From: Acidobacteriota bacterium
GTDB taxonomy: Bacteria; Acidobacteriota; Blastocatellia; Pyrinomonadales; Pyrinomonadaceae
Reading direction: 5' to 3'
Length of the DNA stretch: 64,000 bases
NCBI GenBank assembly: GCA_020199775.1
Contig: JAIVJZ010000002.1
Location: forward strand, 124,001 to 188,000
The notes beneath the pieces are model-generated. The model saw only the letters and a program-made list of their open reading frames with translations, was not told the origin of the DNA and ran no database searches. The position numbers and the translations under genes were made by a program. Below, one piece after another: positions 27,484 to 36,134 of this stretch (the stretch's first letter is position 1; every line of letters starts with the position of its first letter).

Positions 27484-30297
27484 ATGTTTATCCGTCGTAA
27501 ATTATTCTTCGTCATCCTGACCCTAAGCATTTTCACCGCCAACATTTTTGCGCAGGCCGAATCGGCCGCCGCGCCGCAGCCGCAGGACGCGGCCTCGACG
27601 CCGCCGCCGCCTGCCGTCGTAACCGCATCGGCCACGGGCAGCAGCGTCCGCTTCGCGGCTCCCGCCGGAGCCGTGCAGTTGCGGCTCGAACTCTACGGCG
27701 CGAACGGGGAACGCATCTTTGATTCCGGCGTGCGGCAGGGAAGCGTCCTTGACTGGCAACCGGCGGACGCGCCGCAGGGCGCGGGCGACGGTTCCTACCT
27801 GTGTATTTTGACGGTCAAAGATTTACAGGGGCGAGCCACCCAGCGGATCGCCACGCTCTCGCTGCAATCGGGACAGGCGTCCGTGCAGCGTGTGCGCGAG
27901 CAGGAACTAGCCGACGCCCAGAAACAGGCGGCGGCGGAAAGTCGTCGTGAACAGAAAAGCGTCGCGGCGGGCGCGGACAACGGCCTGACGATTTTGCGCG
28001 AAGGCAAGCAGCGCGCTTTAACCGTGGCGGCGCACGACGGTGAGGACGGGCGAGTCGCCAGCACGAAGGGCGCGCTCACCCTGCGCACCGGCGACATCCT
28101 ATCCGGCCAAGACCGCGAGCAGGTGCGGATCACCCCGGACGGGCGCGTCGGCATCGGCACGGACAAGCCGGAGGCGACGCTCGACGTGGCGGGCACGATT
28201 CGAGCGCGCGGCGGCATCCGCTTCGAGGATGGGACGGTATTGACTTCGGCCGGCGTGCCGGCGCGCACTTCCAAAGACGGCGCGGCGACGGCTGGCAGCG
28301 CTGTCATCGCAGGCGCGACCGCCGTGCAGAGCCTCTCCGGGACGGGCACGACCGGCAAGGTGGTGAAGTGGGTTGAGGGGGCCACGGGTCAGGCCGGCGA
28401 CTCGGCCATAACGGAAGCCAACGGCAACATCGGCATCGGCACGACGACCCCCGCCACAAAGCTCGATCTGTCGGACATCTCCGCCTCAACCGGCATCGGT
28501 GCGGATTTCCAGCAGATTCCTCTTATCGTGCGTAATAGTAGCAATACTCTCAACAACTGGAGGAACCTTGCTTTTTATGCGGATAGCACCTTGGGTCTCG
28601 CCACGATAGGAGCACAACTGACCGATAATACCGGAACAAATAGACATGGAGCGCTTGTCTTTGGTACTCGTGGTTCAAGCGGATTCGGTGAACGAATGAG
28701 GATTACTTCTTCGGGCAACGTCGGCATCGGCACAATCGCCCCGGCGCAGAAACTTGAGGTGGCCGGCAGCATTAAGCTCGGCGGCGCGGGCAGCAGCCTC
28801 ATCTTCCCCGACGGCACGACCATGAGCACGGCGGCGGGCGGCGGCAGCATGTCGGGCACAAACATTGTCAGCGCGATCAACGCCGCGGAGACGACGGGCG
28901 TGATCAACGACAACCGCCTGTCAACCAATCTCGCACGCCTCAACGGCGCGAACGTCTGGTCGGGCGCGAACATCTTCAACCTCGGCCTGTCGGCCAACAA
29001 CGCGCTCATCAGCAACGTCGGCAACCCCGTCAACGCGGGCGACGCCGTCAACAAGGCTTACGCCGACTCTAACTTCGTCAAGTTCGTCCCCGGCGCGGAA
29101 CAACTCTCGGTCGGCGACGCCAACGGCACGGCTCCCATGATCAACCTGCGCGGCGGCTCGACCTGCTGCTCCGGCCCCGGCGGCCACACGCCCGCGTGGT
29201 TCAAGGTCTTCCAGAACGGAAGCTTCGTCGCCACCGGCAACCTCGGCATCGGCGTCTCCCCGATGCAGGGCAAGGGCTACCGCACCTCCTGGGATAGCTA
29301 CAAGGGCGCGTTCCGCTCCGGCTACGCCGACAACGAATGGGACGACGCGACGGTCGGTTTCTTCTCGTGGGCGGGCGGCTCGAACTCGACCGCCGAAGGT
29401 CTCTACGCGCTCGCTTTCGGCGACACCAACCAAGCGCGCGCGACTTCGAGCATCGTCTTCGGCAGCGGCAACGAAGTGAAGGGCGCGGCCGGATTCTCGG
29501 CGGGCGCGGGCAACCGCGTCTGCGACACCTACGGCGTCGCCTTGGGAAACCGCGCCATCTCCGGCAGCCCCATCCTCGCAAACGGCAAGTGCGACCCAGA
29601 CACTTTCAACATTCGTGGCCTCGCGGCCATCGCGATAGGCTTCAACGTGACGGCCAGCCAGGATCACACGACCGCCATGGGCAAGTTCGCCACGAACAAC
29701 GGCTTTAGCGGCACGTTCATCTGGTCGGACGGCTCGGCCACGGCCTCGGCCGACACTTTCCGCAACACGGCCAACAACGAGTTTGCGGCGCGCGCCACCG
29801 GCGGCTTCCGCTTCCGCACGAACCTCGGCGGCACGACGGGTTGCAACCTGCCCGCCGGTTCGGGCGTCTTCAACTGCACTTCGAGCCGCACGACCAAAGA
29901 GAATTTCAAACTGGCGAGCGGCGAAGACGTGCTCGCGCGGTTGCGCAAGATTCCCGTCAGCACCTGGAACTACACGGCCGAGGGCAGCGCGGTGCGCCAC
30001 ATGGGGCCGATGGCCGAAGACTTCTATCAGGAGTTCGGACTCGGCACGGGCAACACCTCCATCGGCGTCCAAGACTTGGCGGGCGTGAGCCTCGCGGCCG
30101 TCAAGGCGCTCGACCAGCGCACCGCCCAACTCCAACAGCGCACCGCCGAGGTCGAGCAACTCCGCTCCGAAGTGCAGAGTCTCAGCGCCGCCAACACGAC
30201 CATGGAGCAACGCCTCGCCGCGCTCGAACAGAGCATGCAGCAGGAGCGCGCAGCTAAACCGCGCCCCGCGACGACGACCACCCGCCGCCGTCGCTAA
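27484..30297 (+). CDS. Secreted fibre-like protein with C-terminal S74 (endosialidase chaperone) domain
   Basis: 937 aa. Signal peptide at residues 1-22 (IFTANIFAQA). Residues about 50-125 form a beta domain. A region with the repeated motif GIGT-xP-xxKLDV (three clear copies, near residues 222, 317 and 415) resembles trimeric fibre/head repeats. Trimeric-autotransporter-like segments (ALAFGDTNQARATSSIVFGSGNEVKGAAGFSAGAGNRV) follow. Residues about 798-885 are a peptidase S74 intramolecular chaperone (SSRTTKENFKLASGEDVLARLRKIPVSTWNY...HMGPMAEDFYQEFG). A coiled coil and a basic tail (TTTTRRRR) end the protein. Probably a trimeric surface fibre. A GC drop at 28505-28715 marks one cassette as possibly foreign. 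Confidence 0.87.
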   Translation: MFIRRKLFFVILTLSIFTANIFAQAESAAAPQPQDAASTPPPPAVVTASATGSSVRFAAPAGAVQLRLELYGANGERIFDSGVRQGSVLDWQPADAPQGAGDGSYLCILTVKDLQGRATQRIATLSLQSGQASVQRVREQELADAQKQAAAESRREQKSVAAGADNGLTILREGKQRALTVAAHDGEDGRVASTKGALTLRTGDILSGQDREQVRITPDGRVGIGTDKPEATLDVAGTIRARGGIRFEDGTVLTSAGVPARTSKDGAATAGSAVIAGATAVQSLSGTGTTGKVVKWVEGATGQAGDSAITEANGNIGIGTTTPATKLDLSDISASTGIGADFQQIPLIVRNSSNTLNNWRNLAFYADSTLGLATIGAQLTDNTGTNRHGALVFGTRGSSGFGERMRITSSGNVGIGTIAPAQKLEVAGSIKLGGAGSSLIFPDGTTMSTAAGGGSMSGTNIVSAINAAETTGVINDNRLSTNLARLNGANVWSGANIFNLGLSANNALISNVGNPVNAGDAVNKAYADSNFVKFVPGAEQLSVGDANGTAPMINLRGGSTCCSGPGGHTPAWFKVFQNGSFVATGNLGIGVSPMQGKGYRTSWDSYKGAFRSGYADNEWDDATVGFFSWAGGSNSTAEGLYALAFGDTNQARATSSIVFGSGNEVKGAAGFSAGAGNRVCDTYGVALGNRAISGSPILANGKCDPDTFNIRGLAAIAIGFNVTASQDHTTAMGKFATNNGFSGTFIWSDGSATASADTFRNTANNEFAARATGGFRFRTNLGGTTGCNLPAGSGVFNCTSSRTTKENFKLASGEDVLARLRKIPVSTWNYTAEGSAVRHMGPMAEDFYQEFGLGTGNTSIGVQDLAGVSLAAVKALDQRTAQLQQRTAEVEQLRSEVQSLSAANTTMEQRLAALEQSMQQERAAKPRPATTTTRRRR

Positions 30298-30342
30298 CCA
30301 CACGGACGACGGGGCGACCCGCGCCTTAACCTACGTCCACAC

Positions 30343-30389
30343 GCGAATGGCGGAGCGGTTGAGTCACACTCAACCGCTCCGCCATTCGC
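30343..30389. terminator. Perfect 22-bp hairpin after the S74 protein gene
   Basis: GCGAATGGCGGAGCGGTTGAGT (30343-30364, first 20 shown in two halves by position) pairs perfectly with 30368-30389, loop 3 nt. No T-run follows, so it may act as a bidirectional barrier between convergent genes. Confidence 0.75.
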
Positions 30390-30418
30390 TCGTCCGACCC
30401 GCCAGTCAGTCGCAGCTT

Positions 30419-30664
30419 CTACAAAGCATCTTCGCGCGCCGCCGCTTCGCCCTTCCTGATTTGCGACTCGCCTTCCTTATCGTTGAAAATCTTAATAACC
30501 GCCGTCGCATCCTCGTAATCCAGATTAGTCCTGATAATCTCACTACGCCCTTTTTGTCCGGTTTTTAAAGAAGTGTTCTGTCTTTTAACCTGATACTTGA
30601 TTGACGGATCGCCGTCAAACTTTGCCTTCTGTCCGGGCATTGGTTGTACTGTGTAGATGTACAT
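30419..30664 (-). CDS. Small protein of unknown function
   Basis: 81 aa (MYIYTVQPMPGQKAKFDGDP...), charged, no membrane segment. GAGGAG seven bases before ATG 30664 supports translation. The base composition is much lower in GC than the chromosome around it. It lies 57 bp downstream of the 51-aa gene and is probably co-transcribed with it. Family not recognised. Confidence 0.6.
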   Translation of the reverse strand: MYIYTVQPMPGQKAKFDGDPSIKYQVKRQNTSLKTGQKGRSEIIRTNLDYEDATAVIKIFNDKEGESQIRKGEAAAREDAL

Positions 30665-30721
30665 TGTTACTCCTCAACTTCGATTCTGGCCGATTGGCGC
30701 GCACGAGTTAGTGACCAAAAA

Positions 30722-30877
30722 CTAACCCCGCTTCTTCTCAGGCTTCGCCGTGAAGCCACGACTCTCCGGCACTTTCTTCGCGGGGGTGGAGAAGTTCTGT
30801 TCCTTACGTTGATCCGTTCGCTCCGCGATCTCCTTCTGAATAGCTTCCTTCAATCGCTTCTTGGCACGTTTGTTCAT
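30722..30877 (-). CDS. Small basic protein, possibly leaderless
   Basis: 51 aa, very basic: MNKRAKKRLKEAIQKEIAER, then a Pro/Lys-rich tail ending in PEKKRG. No Shine-Dalgarno sequence precedes ATG 30877; instead TATAAT sits nine bases upstream with TTGAAC 18 bp further, so transcription should start within about 2 nt of the ATG. Nucleic-acid binding is possible from charge alone. The gene is too short to be found by length alone, but the promoter and the following co-directional gene support it. Confidence 0.5.
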   Translation of the reverse strand: MNKRAKKRLKEAIQKEIAERTDQRKEQNFSTPAKKVPESRGFTAKPEKKRG

Positions 30878-30885
30878 AATGAAGG

Positions 30886-30915
30886 ATTATACAGAAAAAA
30901 CCTCCAGCCGTTCAA
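30886..30915 (-). promoter_or_regulatory. Sigma-70-type promoter of the small-protein pair
   Basis: Read on the minus strand: TTGAAC, 18 bp, TATAAT. The -10 ends nine bases before ATG 30877, implying a nearly leaderless mRNA. Confidence 0.55.
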
Positions 30916-30975
30916 TGAACTAAAATTATGAACTACCTGAAGAGGTTACATCTAATGGAAATCTTATTGGCAATA

Positions 30976-31389
30976 TTAACGAACTTTGTGAATGGGTTTT
31001 TTAGTAGCTGGAAGCTGTGAGGCAATGGAAAGTTGGGTGGTAGGAAGAGAGCCTATAAATCTCTCATCCGTGAGTCTATCAACAAGCTGTGTAAATTTCT
31101 CTTCACTAATAATTCCTTGCTTGTGTAGCACCGTTAACTCCAAAAGTTTTTCGTAATAAAGAATATACTTACCAACTGGTGTAAGAACATTACTAAAAAA
31201 ACCACTGATCATCTGCTGTAAGCCTGCGCCTAATAAACCACAGAAGATGATAAAAATCTTTGCACTTACAATACCAACAAATAATTGAGGGAAAAGAAAA
31301 AAGTAGATGACTGCTCCAATACCAGCAGAAAGTAAACCGGCAAAACTTAGTGACCGCGCGAACGTAAGAAAAGAAGGAATGTTCAGCAT
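30976..31389 (-). CDS. Two-TM protein with SHOCT-like C terminus
   Basis: 137 aa, low GC. Two hydrophobic segments lie at about residues 12-33 and 37-62 (LLSAGIGAVIYFFLFPQLFVGIVSAKIFIIFCGLLGAGLQ in two helices). Residues about 78-108 (YYEKLLELTVLHKQGIISEEKFTQLVDRLTDER) resemble the SHOCT motif, a short oligomerisation module found at protein ends. It starts 3 bp after the previous gene's stop, with AAGGAG before the ATG, so the two are one operon. Function unknown. Confidence 0.68.
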   Translation of the reverse strand: MLNIPSFLTFARSLSFAGLLSAGIGAVIYFFLFPQLFVGIVSAKIFIIFCGLLGAGLQQMISGFFSNVLTPVGKYILYYEKLLELTVLHKQGIISEEKFTQLVDRLTDERFIGSLPTTQLSIASQLPATKKPIHKVR

Positions 31390-31392
31390 TGG

Positions 31393-31794
31393 CTAGTGCT
31401 TACCTTTACTCCTTGCCTCTAAAATAGCTATTTCTTTTGCTAATCTGTCCGCCTCTTCACCAGCTCTCTTTTTCTTCTTTTCTTCATCTTCATCTTCATC
31501 TTTATCTTCACTGTCTACTATGTTGAATAATTCATTAAGTATGCCTACTACATTTCCAGCCTTCTTTGACAAACTTAAAAGTTCAAGTAAAACATGGCTG
31601 CAAGTTAACCCCACAACAACACGGAAAGCTGTGGTTTCATAAAAGAACCATCCTAATAAAACCGAACCAGCCATAATAATAAGACTTCTAGAAGCTGCAC
31701 CTAGTAGTAAGGCTTTTATATATGACCGCCGATTAACTACTAGATATATTAGGGAGTTAGATAAAACTATTGATTCACGTATTTGAATAGACAT
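31393..31794 (-). CDS. Membrane protein with acidic coiled-coil tail
   Basis: 133 aa, low GC. Two or three hydrophobic segments at about 10-22, 30-48 and 55-75 (ALLLGAASRSLIIMAGSVLLGWFFYETTAFRVVVGLTCSHVLLEL across them) lead to a cytoplasmic tail with a dense acidic run (DSEDKDEDEDEEKKKKRAGEE) and a short coiled coil (ADRLAKEIAILEARSK). Partner of the SHOCT-like protein by gene order. Family not recognised. Confidence 0.65.
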   Translation of the reverse strand: MSIQIRESIVLSNSLIYLVVNRRSYIKALLLGAASRSLIIMAGSVLLGWFFYETTAFRVVVGLTCSHVLLELLSLSKKAGNVVGILNELFNIVDSEDKDEDEDEEKKKKRAGEEADRLAKEIAILEARSKGKH

Positions 31795-31846
31795 TCAAGC
31801 TTGCCTCAGATGAGAGTTTCACAAGTAAAGTGGATAAAACATTAAT

Positions 31847-31936
31847 TCAATAACCTAAAAGCGTCAATAATATTAGATTGTTAAGTTTAACCTCTATAGA
31901 ACGGAATTGTTCAAACAAAGAAGAAAAAGGACTCAT
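31847..31936 (-). CDS. 29-aa small protein or leader peptide
   Basis: MSPFSSLFEQFRSIEVKLNN followed by nine mostly hydrophobic residues and TGA. AGGAGG five bases before ATG 31936 is one of the best ribosome sites in the window. A small hairpin (CTTAGT/ACTAAG, 31953-31971) lies just upstream. It precedes the two membrane-protein genes of the island, so it may be a third small subunit or a regulatory leader peptide. Confidence 0.5.
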   Translation of the reverse strand: MSPFSSLFEQFRSIEVKLNNLILLTLLGY

Positions 31937-32013
31937 CAGAACCTCCTAGCAACTTAGTCAAAATAACTAAGCGACAATCAAAGTCTAATAAGTCCCTTAT
32001 CCGCTTAAATTGA

Positions 32014-32086
32014 TGAGCCGAGCAGGACTCGAACCTGCGACCCAGTGGTTAAAAGCCACTTGCTCTACCGACTGAGCTATCGGCCC
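32014..32086 (-). tRNA. tRNA-Lys (anticodon TTT)
   Basis: 73 nt; acceptor GGGCCGA/TCGGCTC, D arm TAGCTCAGTCGGTAGAGC, anticodon loop CTTTTAA giving TTT, T arm GCAGGTTCGAGTCCTGC. CCA is not encoded. The AT-rich island begins directly at its 3' end. Confidence 0.96.
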
Positions 32087-32234
32087 GAAGTGGAGATTTC
32101 AAGCGCGTGCGCCCGCATTCGTCAGGTGCGGATCAACTCGTCGGATGAGTTACGTTGAAGGCTGATTTCTTGCAACGGCAACGCGTGAGAATCATTTTAC
32201 ATACGTTGGTGGTAGCGGGCAAGCGTGCCGCCCG

Positions 32235-33557
32235 TTATTGTGTTTTGAGCCACGCGTCGAGGGCGGAGCCGGGGTTGAGAATCGTCTGGTCTCGCTCCGG
32301 GCCGGTGGAGACGAGCCCGATCTCCACGTCCATGGCGCGCGAGAGATATTCGACGTAGGCGCGCGCGTTCAGGGGAAGCCGGCTCATCTCCGTGATGCCT
32401 TCGGTGGAGGTGTTCCAGCCGGGGAGCGTGTCGTAGACGGGTTCGACGCGGCGCAAGTCCTGCGAGACGGCGGGGAAGGATTCGACCTCGCGCCCGTCGA
32501 GGCGGTAGCCGGTGCAGACCTTGATCTGGTCGAGCGCGTCGAGCACGTCGAGTTTGGTGAGCGCGACGGAGGTGAAGCCGTTGATCTCCGCGGCGTAGCG
32601 CGTGGCGAAGGCGTCGAACCAGCCGCAGCGGCGCGGGCGACCCGTGGACGCGCCGTACTCGCGGCCGCGCTTGCGGATCAACTGCCCGAGTTCCGCTTCG
32701 CCTTCGAGCATCTCGGTGGGGAAGGGGCCTTCGCCGACGCGCGTCGTGTAGGTGCGGACGATGCCGAGCACGCCCGTGATGCGATGGGGCGCGAGTCCCG
32801 TCCCGATGCTTGCGCCCCCGGCGGTCGTACTCGAAGAGGTGACGAACGGGTAGGTGCCGTGATCCACGTCGAGCAGGGTGGCCTGCGCGCCCTCGATCAA
32901 GATGGAGCGGCCTTCGCGCGCGGCGCGGTTCAGGAAGTGCGTCGTGTCTGCGATGAAAGGGGCGAGCCGTTCGGTGAGCCTCGAAGTCTCCGCGAAGACC
33001 TCTTCAACGTCTAAGGCTTGCCCGCCGTAGGCTTCGATGATGCGGTTGGCGTCTTCCAGATTGCGCTCGATGCGCGCGCGCAGGACTTCGGGCACGAGCG
33101 CGTCGGCGACGCGGATGCCGCGCCGCCCGGCCTTGTCTTCGTAGGCGGGGCCGATGCCGCGCAGCGTCGTCCCGACGCGTTCGTTGCCGAGCCGTTCCTC
33201 GCTCGTGTGGTCGAGCGCGCGATGGTAGGGGAGAATTAAATGGGCGCGCGAACTGACGAGCACGCGCTCTGGCGTGACCTCCAGACCTTGCGCGGCGAGG
33301 CGGTCGGCCTCCTCGAAAAAGGCTTTCGGGTCGATGACCATCCCGTTGCCGAGCACGCAGGTCTTACCGCGGTGGATGATGCCGGAAGGGATCAGGTGCA
33401 GGACGAAGGCGCGCTCGCCGACGTAGACGGAGTGGCCGGCGTTGTGCCCGCCCTGATAGCGCGAGACGATGTCGAAGCGTTCGGCCAGCAGGTCGACGAT
33501 CTTGCCCTTGCCCTCATCGCCCCACTGCGCGCCGATGACAACGATAACTTTTGACAT
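32235..33557 (-). CDS. purA: Adenylosuccinate synthetase
   Basis: 440-aa enzyme joining IMP and aspartate with GTP hydrolysis, first committed step to AMP. VVIGAQWGDEGKGKIVDLLAE is the P-loop-like GTP site with catalytic Asp13 region; GHNAGHSV supplies the catalytic His. Further signatures are GIGPAYEDKAGRRGIRVAD, EGAQATLLDVDHGTYPFVTSS and STGRPRRCGWFD. Length is normal. Expressed alone or with the YkgJ-type gene 80 bp upstream; heptad repeat H2 fills the gap directly before the start codon. Confidence 0.97.
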   Translation of the reverse strand: MSKVIVVIGAQWGDEGKGKIVDLLAERFDIVSRYQGGHNAGHSVYVGERAFVLHLIPSGIIHRGKTCVLGNGMVIDPKAFFEEADRLAAQGLEVTPERVLVSSRAHLILPYHRALDHTSEERLGNERVGTTLRGIGPAYEDKAGRRGIRVADALVPEVLRARIERNLEDANRIIEAYGGQALDVEEVFAETSRLTERLAPFIADTTHFLNRAAREGRSILIEGAQATLLDVDHGTYPFVTSSSTTAGGASIGTGLAPHRITGVLGIVRTYTTRVGEGPFPTEMLEGEAELGQLIRKRGREYGASTGRPRRCGWFDAFATRYAAEINGFTSVALTKLDVLDALDQIKVCTGYRLDGREVESFPAVSQDLRRVEPVYDTLPGWNTSTEGITEMSRLPLNARAYVEYLSRAMDVEIGLVSTGPERDQTILNPGSALDAWLKTQ

Positions 33558-33561
33558 AAAA

Positions 33562-33634
33562 TTAGAGGTCAGAGGCTAAAGGTCAGAGGTTAGTTAAGCA
33601 TCAGCTCTTGTCTTTGACTGACCTCTAACCTCCG
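33562..33634. repeat. Heptad-periodic repeat H2 before purA
   Basis: AGG occurs every 7 bp in the left arm (words AGGTCAG, AGGCTAA, AGGTCAG, AGGTTAG). TTAGAGGTCAG at 33562-33572 pairs with CTGACCTCTAA at 33618-33628. The array fills the whole gap between the YkgJ-type gene and purA. Confidence 0.75.
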
Positions 33635-33638
33635 AGGT

Positions 33639-34070
33639 TCAGCTTGCTCTTTCCAGCTTGATCGGTCTCTCGATGAAGTAGAAGCTGCATTGGCCGCGCA
33701 CTTCGTCGAGGTCGCGGCGTTCGATGGGGAAGAGGCGGCACTGGTTGGGGCGGTCTTCGTAGATGCCGCAGGTGGAGGTGCCGTCCGTATGCTTCTTGAG
33801 GAAGGGGCATTTGAAGAGTATCTCGCAGCAGGCCCCGCAACGGTTGCAGTCGCCGCGCCGGAGCGCGAGCGCGTCGATCACATCCTGTTTGCGGAAGTTT
33901 GCGCTGACGAAACGGCGCAACTTGCCTTGCGCCTGACGCGCGCGAAATCGCGCGTCTTCGACGGCGCGCAGGCGTTTCGCCGCCGTCAGTCGTTCCTCCA
34001 GCAAACGTCGCTTGCTGCTCTTCGAGGAACGACTCGCGCTCTTCAAGCGGCTGTTGGTGGTTTGTTTCAT
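33639..34070 (-). CDS. YkgJ family CxxCxxCC zinc/iron-cluster protein
   Basis: About 143 aa. The Cys-rich core RRGDCNRCGACCEILFKCPF ... STCGIYEDRPNQCRLFPIERRDL matches the CxxCxxCC family (YkgJ, FliB-like), thought to bind a zinc or iron-sulfur cluster. The N-terminal third is basic and Ser-rich. Start unclear: ATG 34070 is used here, while GTG 34154 in frame would add 28 residues; neither has a good ribosome site. Function unknown. Confidence 0.78.
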   Translation of the reverse strand: MKQTTNSRLKSASRSSKSSKRRLLEERLTAAKRLRAVEDARFRARQAQGKLRRFVSANFRKQDVIDALALRRGDCNRCGACCEILFKCPFLKKHTDGTSTCGIYEDRPNQCRLFPIERRDLDEVRGQCSFYFIERPIKLERAS

Positions 34071-34214
34071 CGCGCGTCCGGGAGCCGCGCGCCCGGAGGC
34101 GCGAAAGCCTTCGAGTACGCGTGAACAATCAAAAGACTGTTTGACGACAACCACAGAAACGGCGCGAGACGCTCTTTAACCGCGACCCCGCGCCGCTCCT
34201 CGTGACGATAAAAC

Positions 34215-34577
34215 TTAAGCATTCGCCGCGCCCGTACCGGCGGCGTTGGCGTGCTTGTCGATCATGCGCGAGATGGCTTCCTTGCTCGTCGCGCCCACCA
34301 CACGCTCCTCCTCTTTGCCGTTCTTGAACAGGATCAGCGTCGGGATGCCCTTGATGCCGTACTTCTGCGGCACGTTCGGGTTCTCGTCAACATTCAATTT
34401 GACGACGCGCGCGCTGTCGGCGTACTTCTCGGCCACCTGCGCCACGGTCGGCGCGATCATCCGGCAGGGCGCGCACCATGCCGCCCAAAAATCCACGAGC
34501 ACGGGACGATCCGACTGTAAAACTTCCGCGTCAAAATTGGCGTCGCTGACATCGTTGACAAATTCACTTTCACTCAT
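34215..34577 (-). CDS. trxA: Thioredoxin
   Basis: 120-aa thioredoxin. FWAAWCAPCRMIAP has the redox pair Cys35/Cys38 (WCAPC in place of the usual WCGPC). KLNVDENPNVPQKYGIKGIPTLILFKNGKEEERVVGA contains the conserved cis-Pro (GIPT). It reduces disulfides in the cytoplasm and could drive the MsrA, GPx and ArsC enzymes of this window. Ala replacing Gly between the cysteines is a known variant and may shift redox potential. Confidence 0.95.
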   Translation of the reverse strand: MSESEFVNDVSDANFDAEVLQSDRPVLVDFWAAWCAPCRMIAPTVAQVAEKYADSARVVKLNVDENPNVPQKYGIKGIPTLILFKNGKEEERVVGATSKEAISRMIDKHANAAGTGAANA

Positions 34578-34697
34578 GCGGTAAATCTCCTTCTTCCTAA
34601 CTTGTAATGGCGCGAGCCGGATGATTGCGCAAACCTCTCGCGTTTCAATGTCTTCTCTCTGCTAAAAACAGTCTCCCCGAATTTTACCCGCGCGGCG

Positions 34698-36134
34698 TCA
34701 CATGCGCGTCACGGCGCGGTAAACCTCGACGTACTTGCGCGCGGCCGCGTCCCAAGAGTTATCGGCGCGCATCCCGTTCAACTGAATCCGCCGCCAGAGG
34801 TCTTTGTCGGCGTAGGCGAACAACGCCTCGTAGATGCTGCCGAGCATGGCGCGCGCCGAGTATTCGTCGAACTTGAAGCCGTTGCCCGTCGAGCGTGCGC
34901 GGTCGAAATTCTCCACCGTATCGTCCAGCCCTCCGGTCGCACGCACTACGGGCACGGTGCCGTAACGCATGCTGTACATCTGATTCAAACCGCACGGCTC
35001 GTAGAGCGACGGCATGAGAAAGATGTCCGCGCCCGCCTCGATCTGGTGCGCCAGCGGCTCGCCCGCGTAGCCCTTGAAAATCCCGACGCGGTGCGGAGCG
35101 TGGTCGCGGAACGACTGCAAGAAATCTTCATACTCCTGCGCGCCCGCGCCGAGTGCGACGAAGAACGCGCCCGTCTCAAGGATGGCGGGCGCGGCCTCGC
35201 GAATCAGATCGTAACCCTTCTGCGCGACGAGCCGCGAGATGATGGCGATGACGGGTCGCTCCGCCTCTTCCGGCAGGCCGAAGCGGCGCAGCAGGTCGAG
35301 CTTGCACTCGCGCTTGCCCGACAGATCGGACGCGCTGTAATTGGCGGCGATGTGCGGGTCGGTCGCCGGGTTCCAAGCCTCGTAGTCGACGCCGTTCGTG
35401 ACGCCGATGAGCCGGTCGCGTCGCATGCGCAACAGCCAGTCGAGACCGTGCCCCTGAACAGGCGTCTGTATCTCCAGAGAGTAGCGGCGGCTGACGGTCG
35501 AGAGCGCGTCGGCGAGCATCAAGGCCGCCTTGAGCGCGGACGCCGCGCCTTCCGACAGGAATGCGTCGTGAACCTCGCCCCAGCCGAAACCGAAATAGCC
35601 CAGATCGTTCGGGTCGAACGCGCCCTGATAGGCCAGATTATGGATGGAAAAGAGCGAGCGCGTCCGCCCGTAAAAATCGTCATAGGCGCGGCGGGCGCGA
35701 AGTTCCGCGATGGCGAACCCGCACGGCCAGTCGTTGCCGTGGACGACATCAGGCGGGCGGCCGAGTCGCTTGAAAAGCGCGAGCGCGGCGCGACAGAAGA
35801 AGGCGTAGCGAGTGTGGTCGTCGCCGTAGCCGTAGACGTTGGGGCGCGCGAAGTATTCGGGCGCGTCTATCAGAAAGACGGGCGCGCTGATCGACTCTTC
35901 GCTCAGAAACACGCGGACGTTCCGGTTGCCGCCCGTCCATTCCACTTCCAGATTATCAAAGAGCAACTCGCGGAGCAGGCCGCGATCCGTCTGCTCGTAG
36001 AGCGGCATGATGAGGCTCGCGTCCACCTCGCCCGTGCCGATGAGAGCCTTCGGCAGCGCGCCCGCCACATCGCCCAAGCCTCCGGTTTTAGCGAACGGCA
36101 CAGCCTCCGACGATAAGATCGCGACGCGCAACAC
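34698..36134 (-). CDS. glgA: Glycogen synthase
   Basis: 478-aa GT5 enzyme that extends alpha-1,4-glucan with ADP-glucose. KTGGLGDVAGALPKAL (Lys16 onward) is the nucleotide-sugar signature; DVVHGNDWPCGFA, FSIHNLAYQGAFD and GVTNGVDYEAWNP are family-typical. The second Rossmann lobe has ISRLVAQKGYDLI and the C-terminal FLMPSLYEPCGLNQMYSMRYGTVPVVRATGGLDDTV (the E-x7-E-like GT-B site). No glgB, glgC or glgP is near. Confidence 0.96.
   Translation of the reverse strand: MLRVAILSSEAVPFAKTGGLGDVAGALPKALIGTGEVDASLIMPLYEQTDRGLLRELLFDNLEVEWTGGNRNVRVFLSEESISAPVFLIDAPEYFARPNVYGYGDDHTRYAFFCRAALALFKRLGRPPDVVHGNDWPCGFAIAELRARRAYDDFYGRTRSLFSIHNLAYQGAFDPNDLGYFGFGWGEVHDAFLSEGAASALKAALMLADALSTVSRRYSLEIQTPVQGHGLDWLLRMRRDRLIGVTNGVDYEAWNPATDPHIAANYSASDLSGKRECKLDLLRRFGLPEEAERPVIAIISRLVAQKGYDLIREAAPAILETGAFFVALGAGAQEYEDFLQSFRDHAPHRVGIFKGYAGEPLAHQIEAGADIFLMPSLYEPCGLNQMYSMRYGTVPVVRATGGLDDTVENFDRARSTGNGFKFDEYSARAMLGSIYEALFAYADKDLWRRIQLNGMRADNSWDAAARKYVEVYRAVTRM

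Noticed and set aside
30300..32014. Intact integrative element with integrase and attachment repeats
   Set aside because: No recombinase gene and no second copy of the tRNA-Lys 3' end was found on either side within the window.
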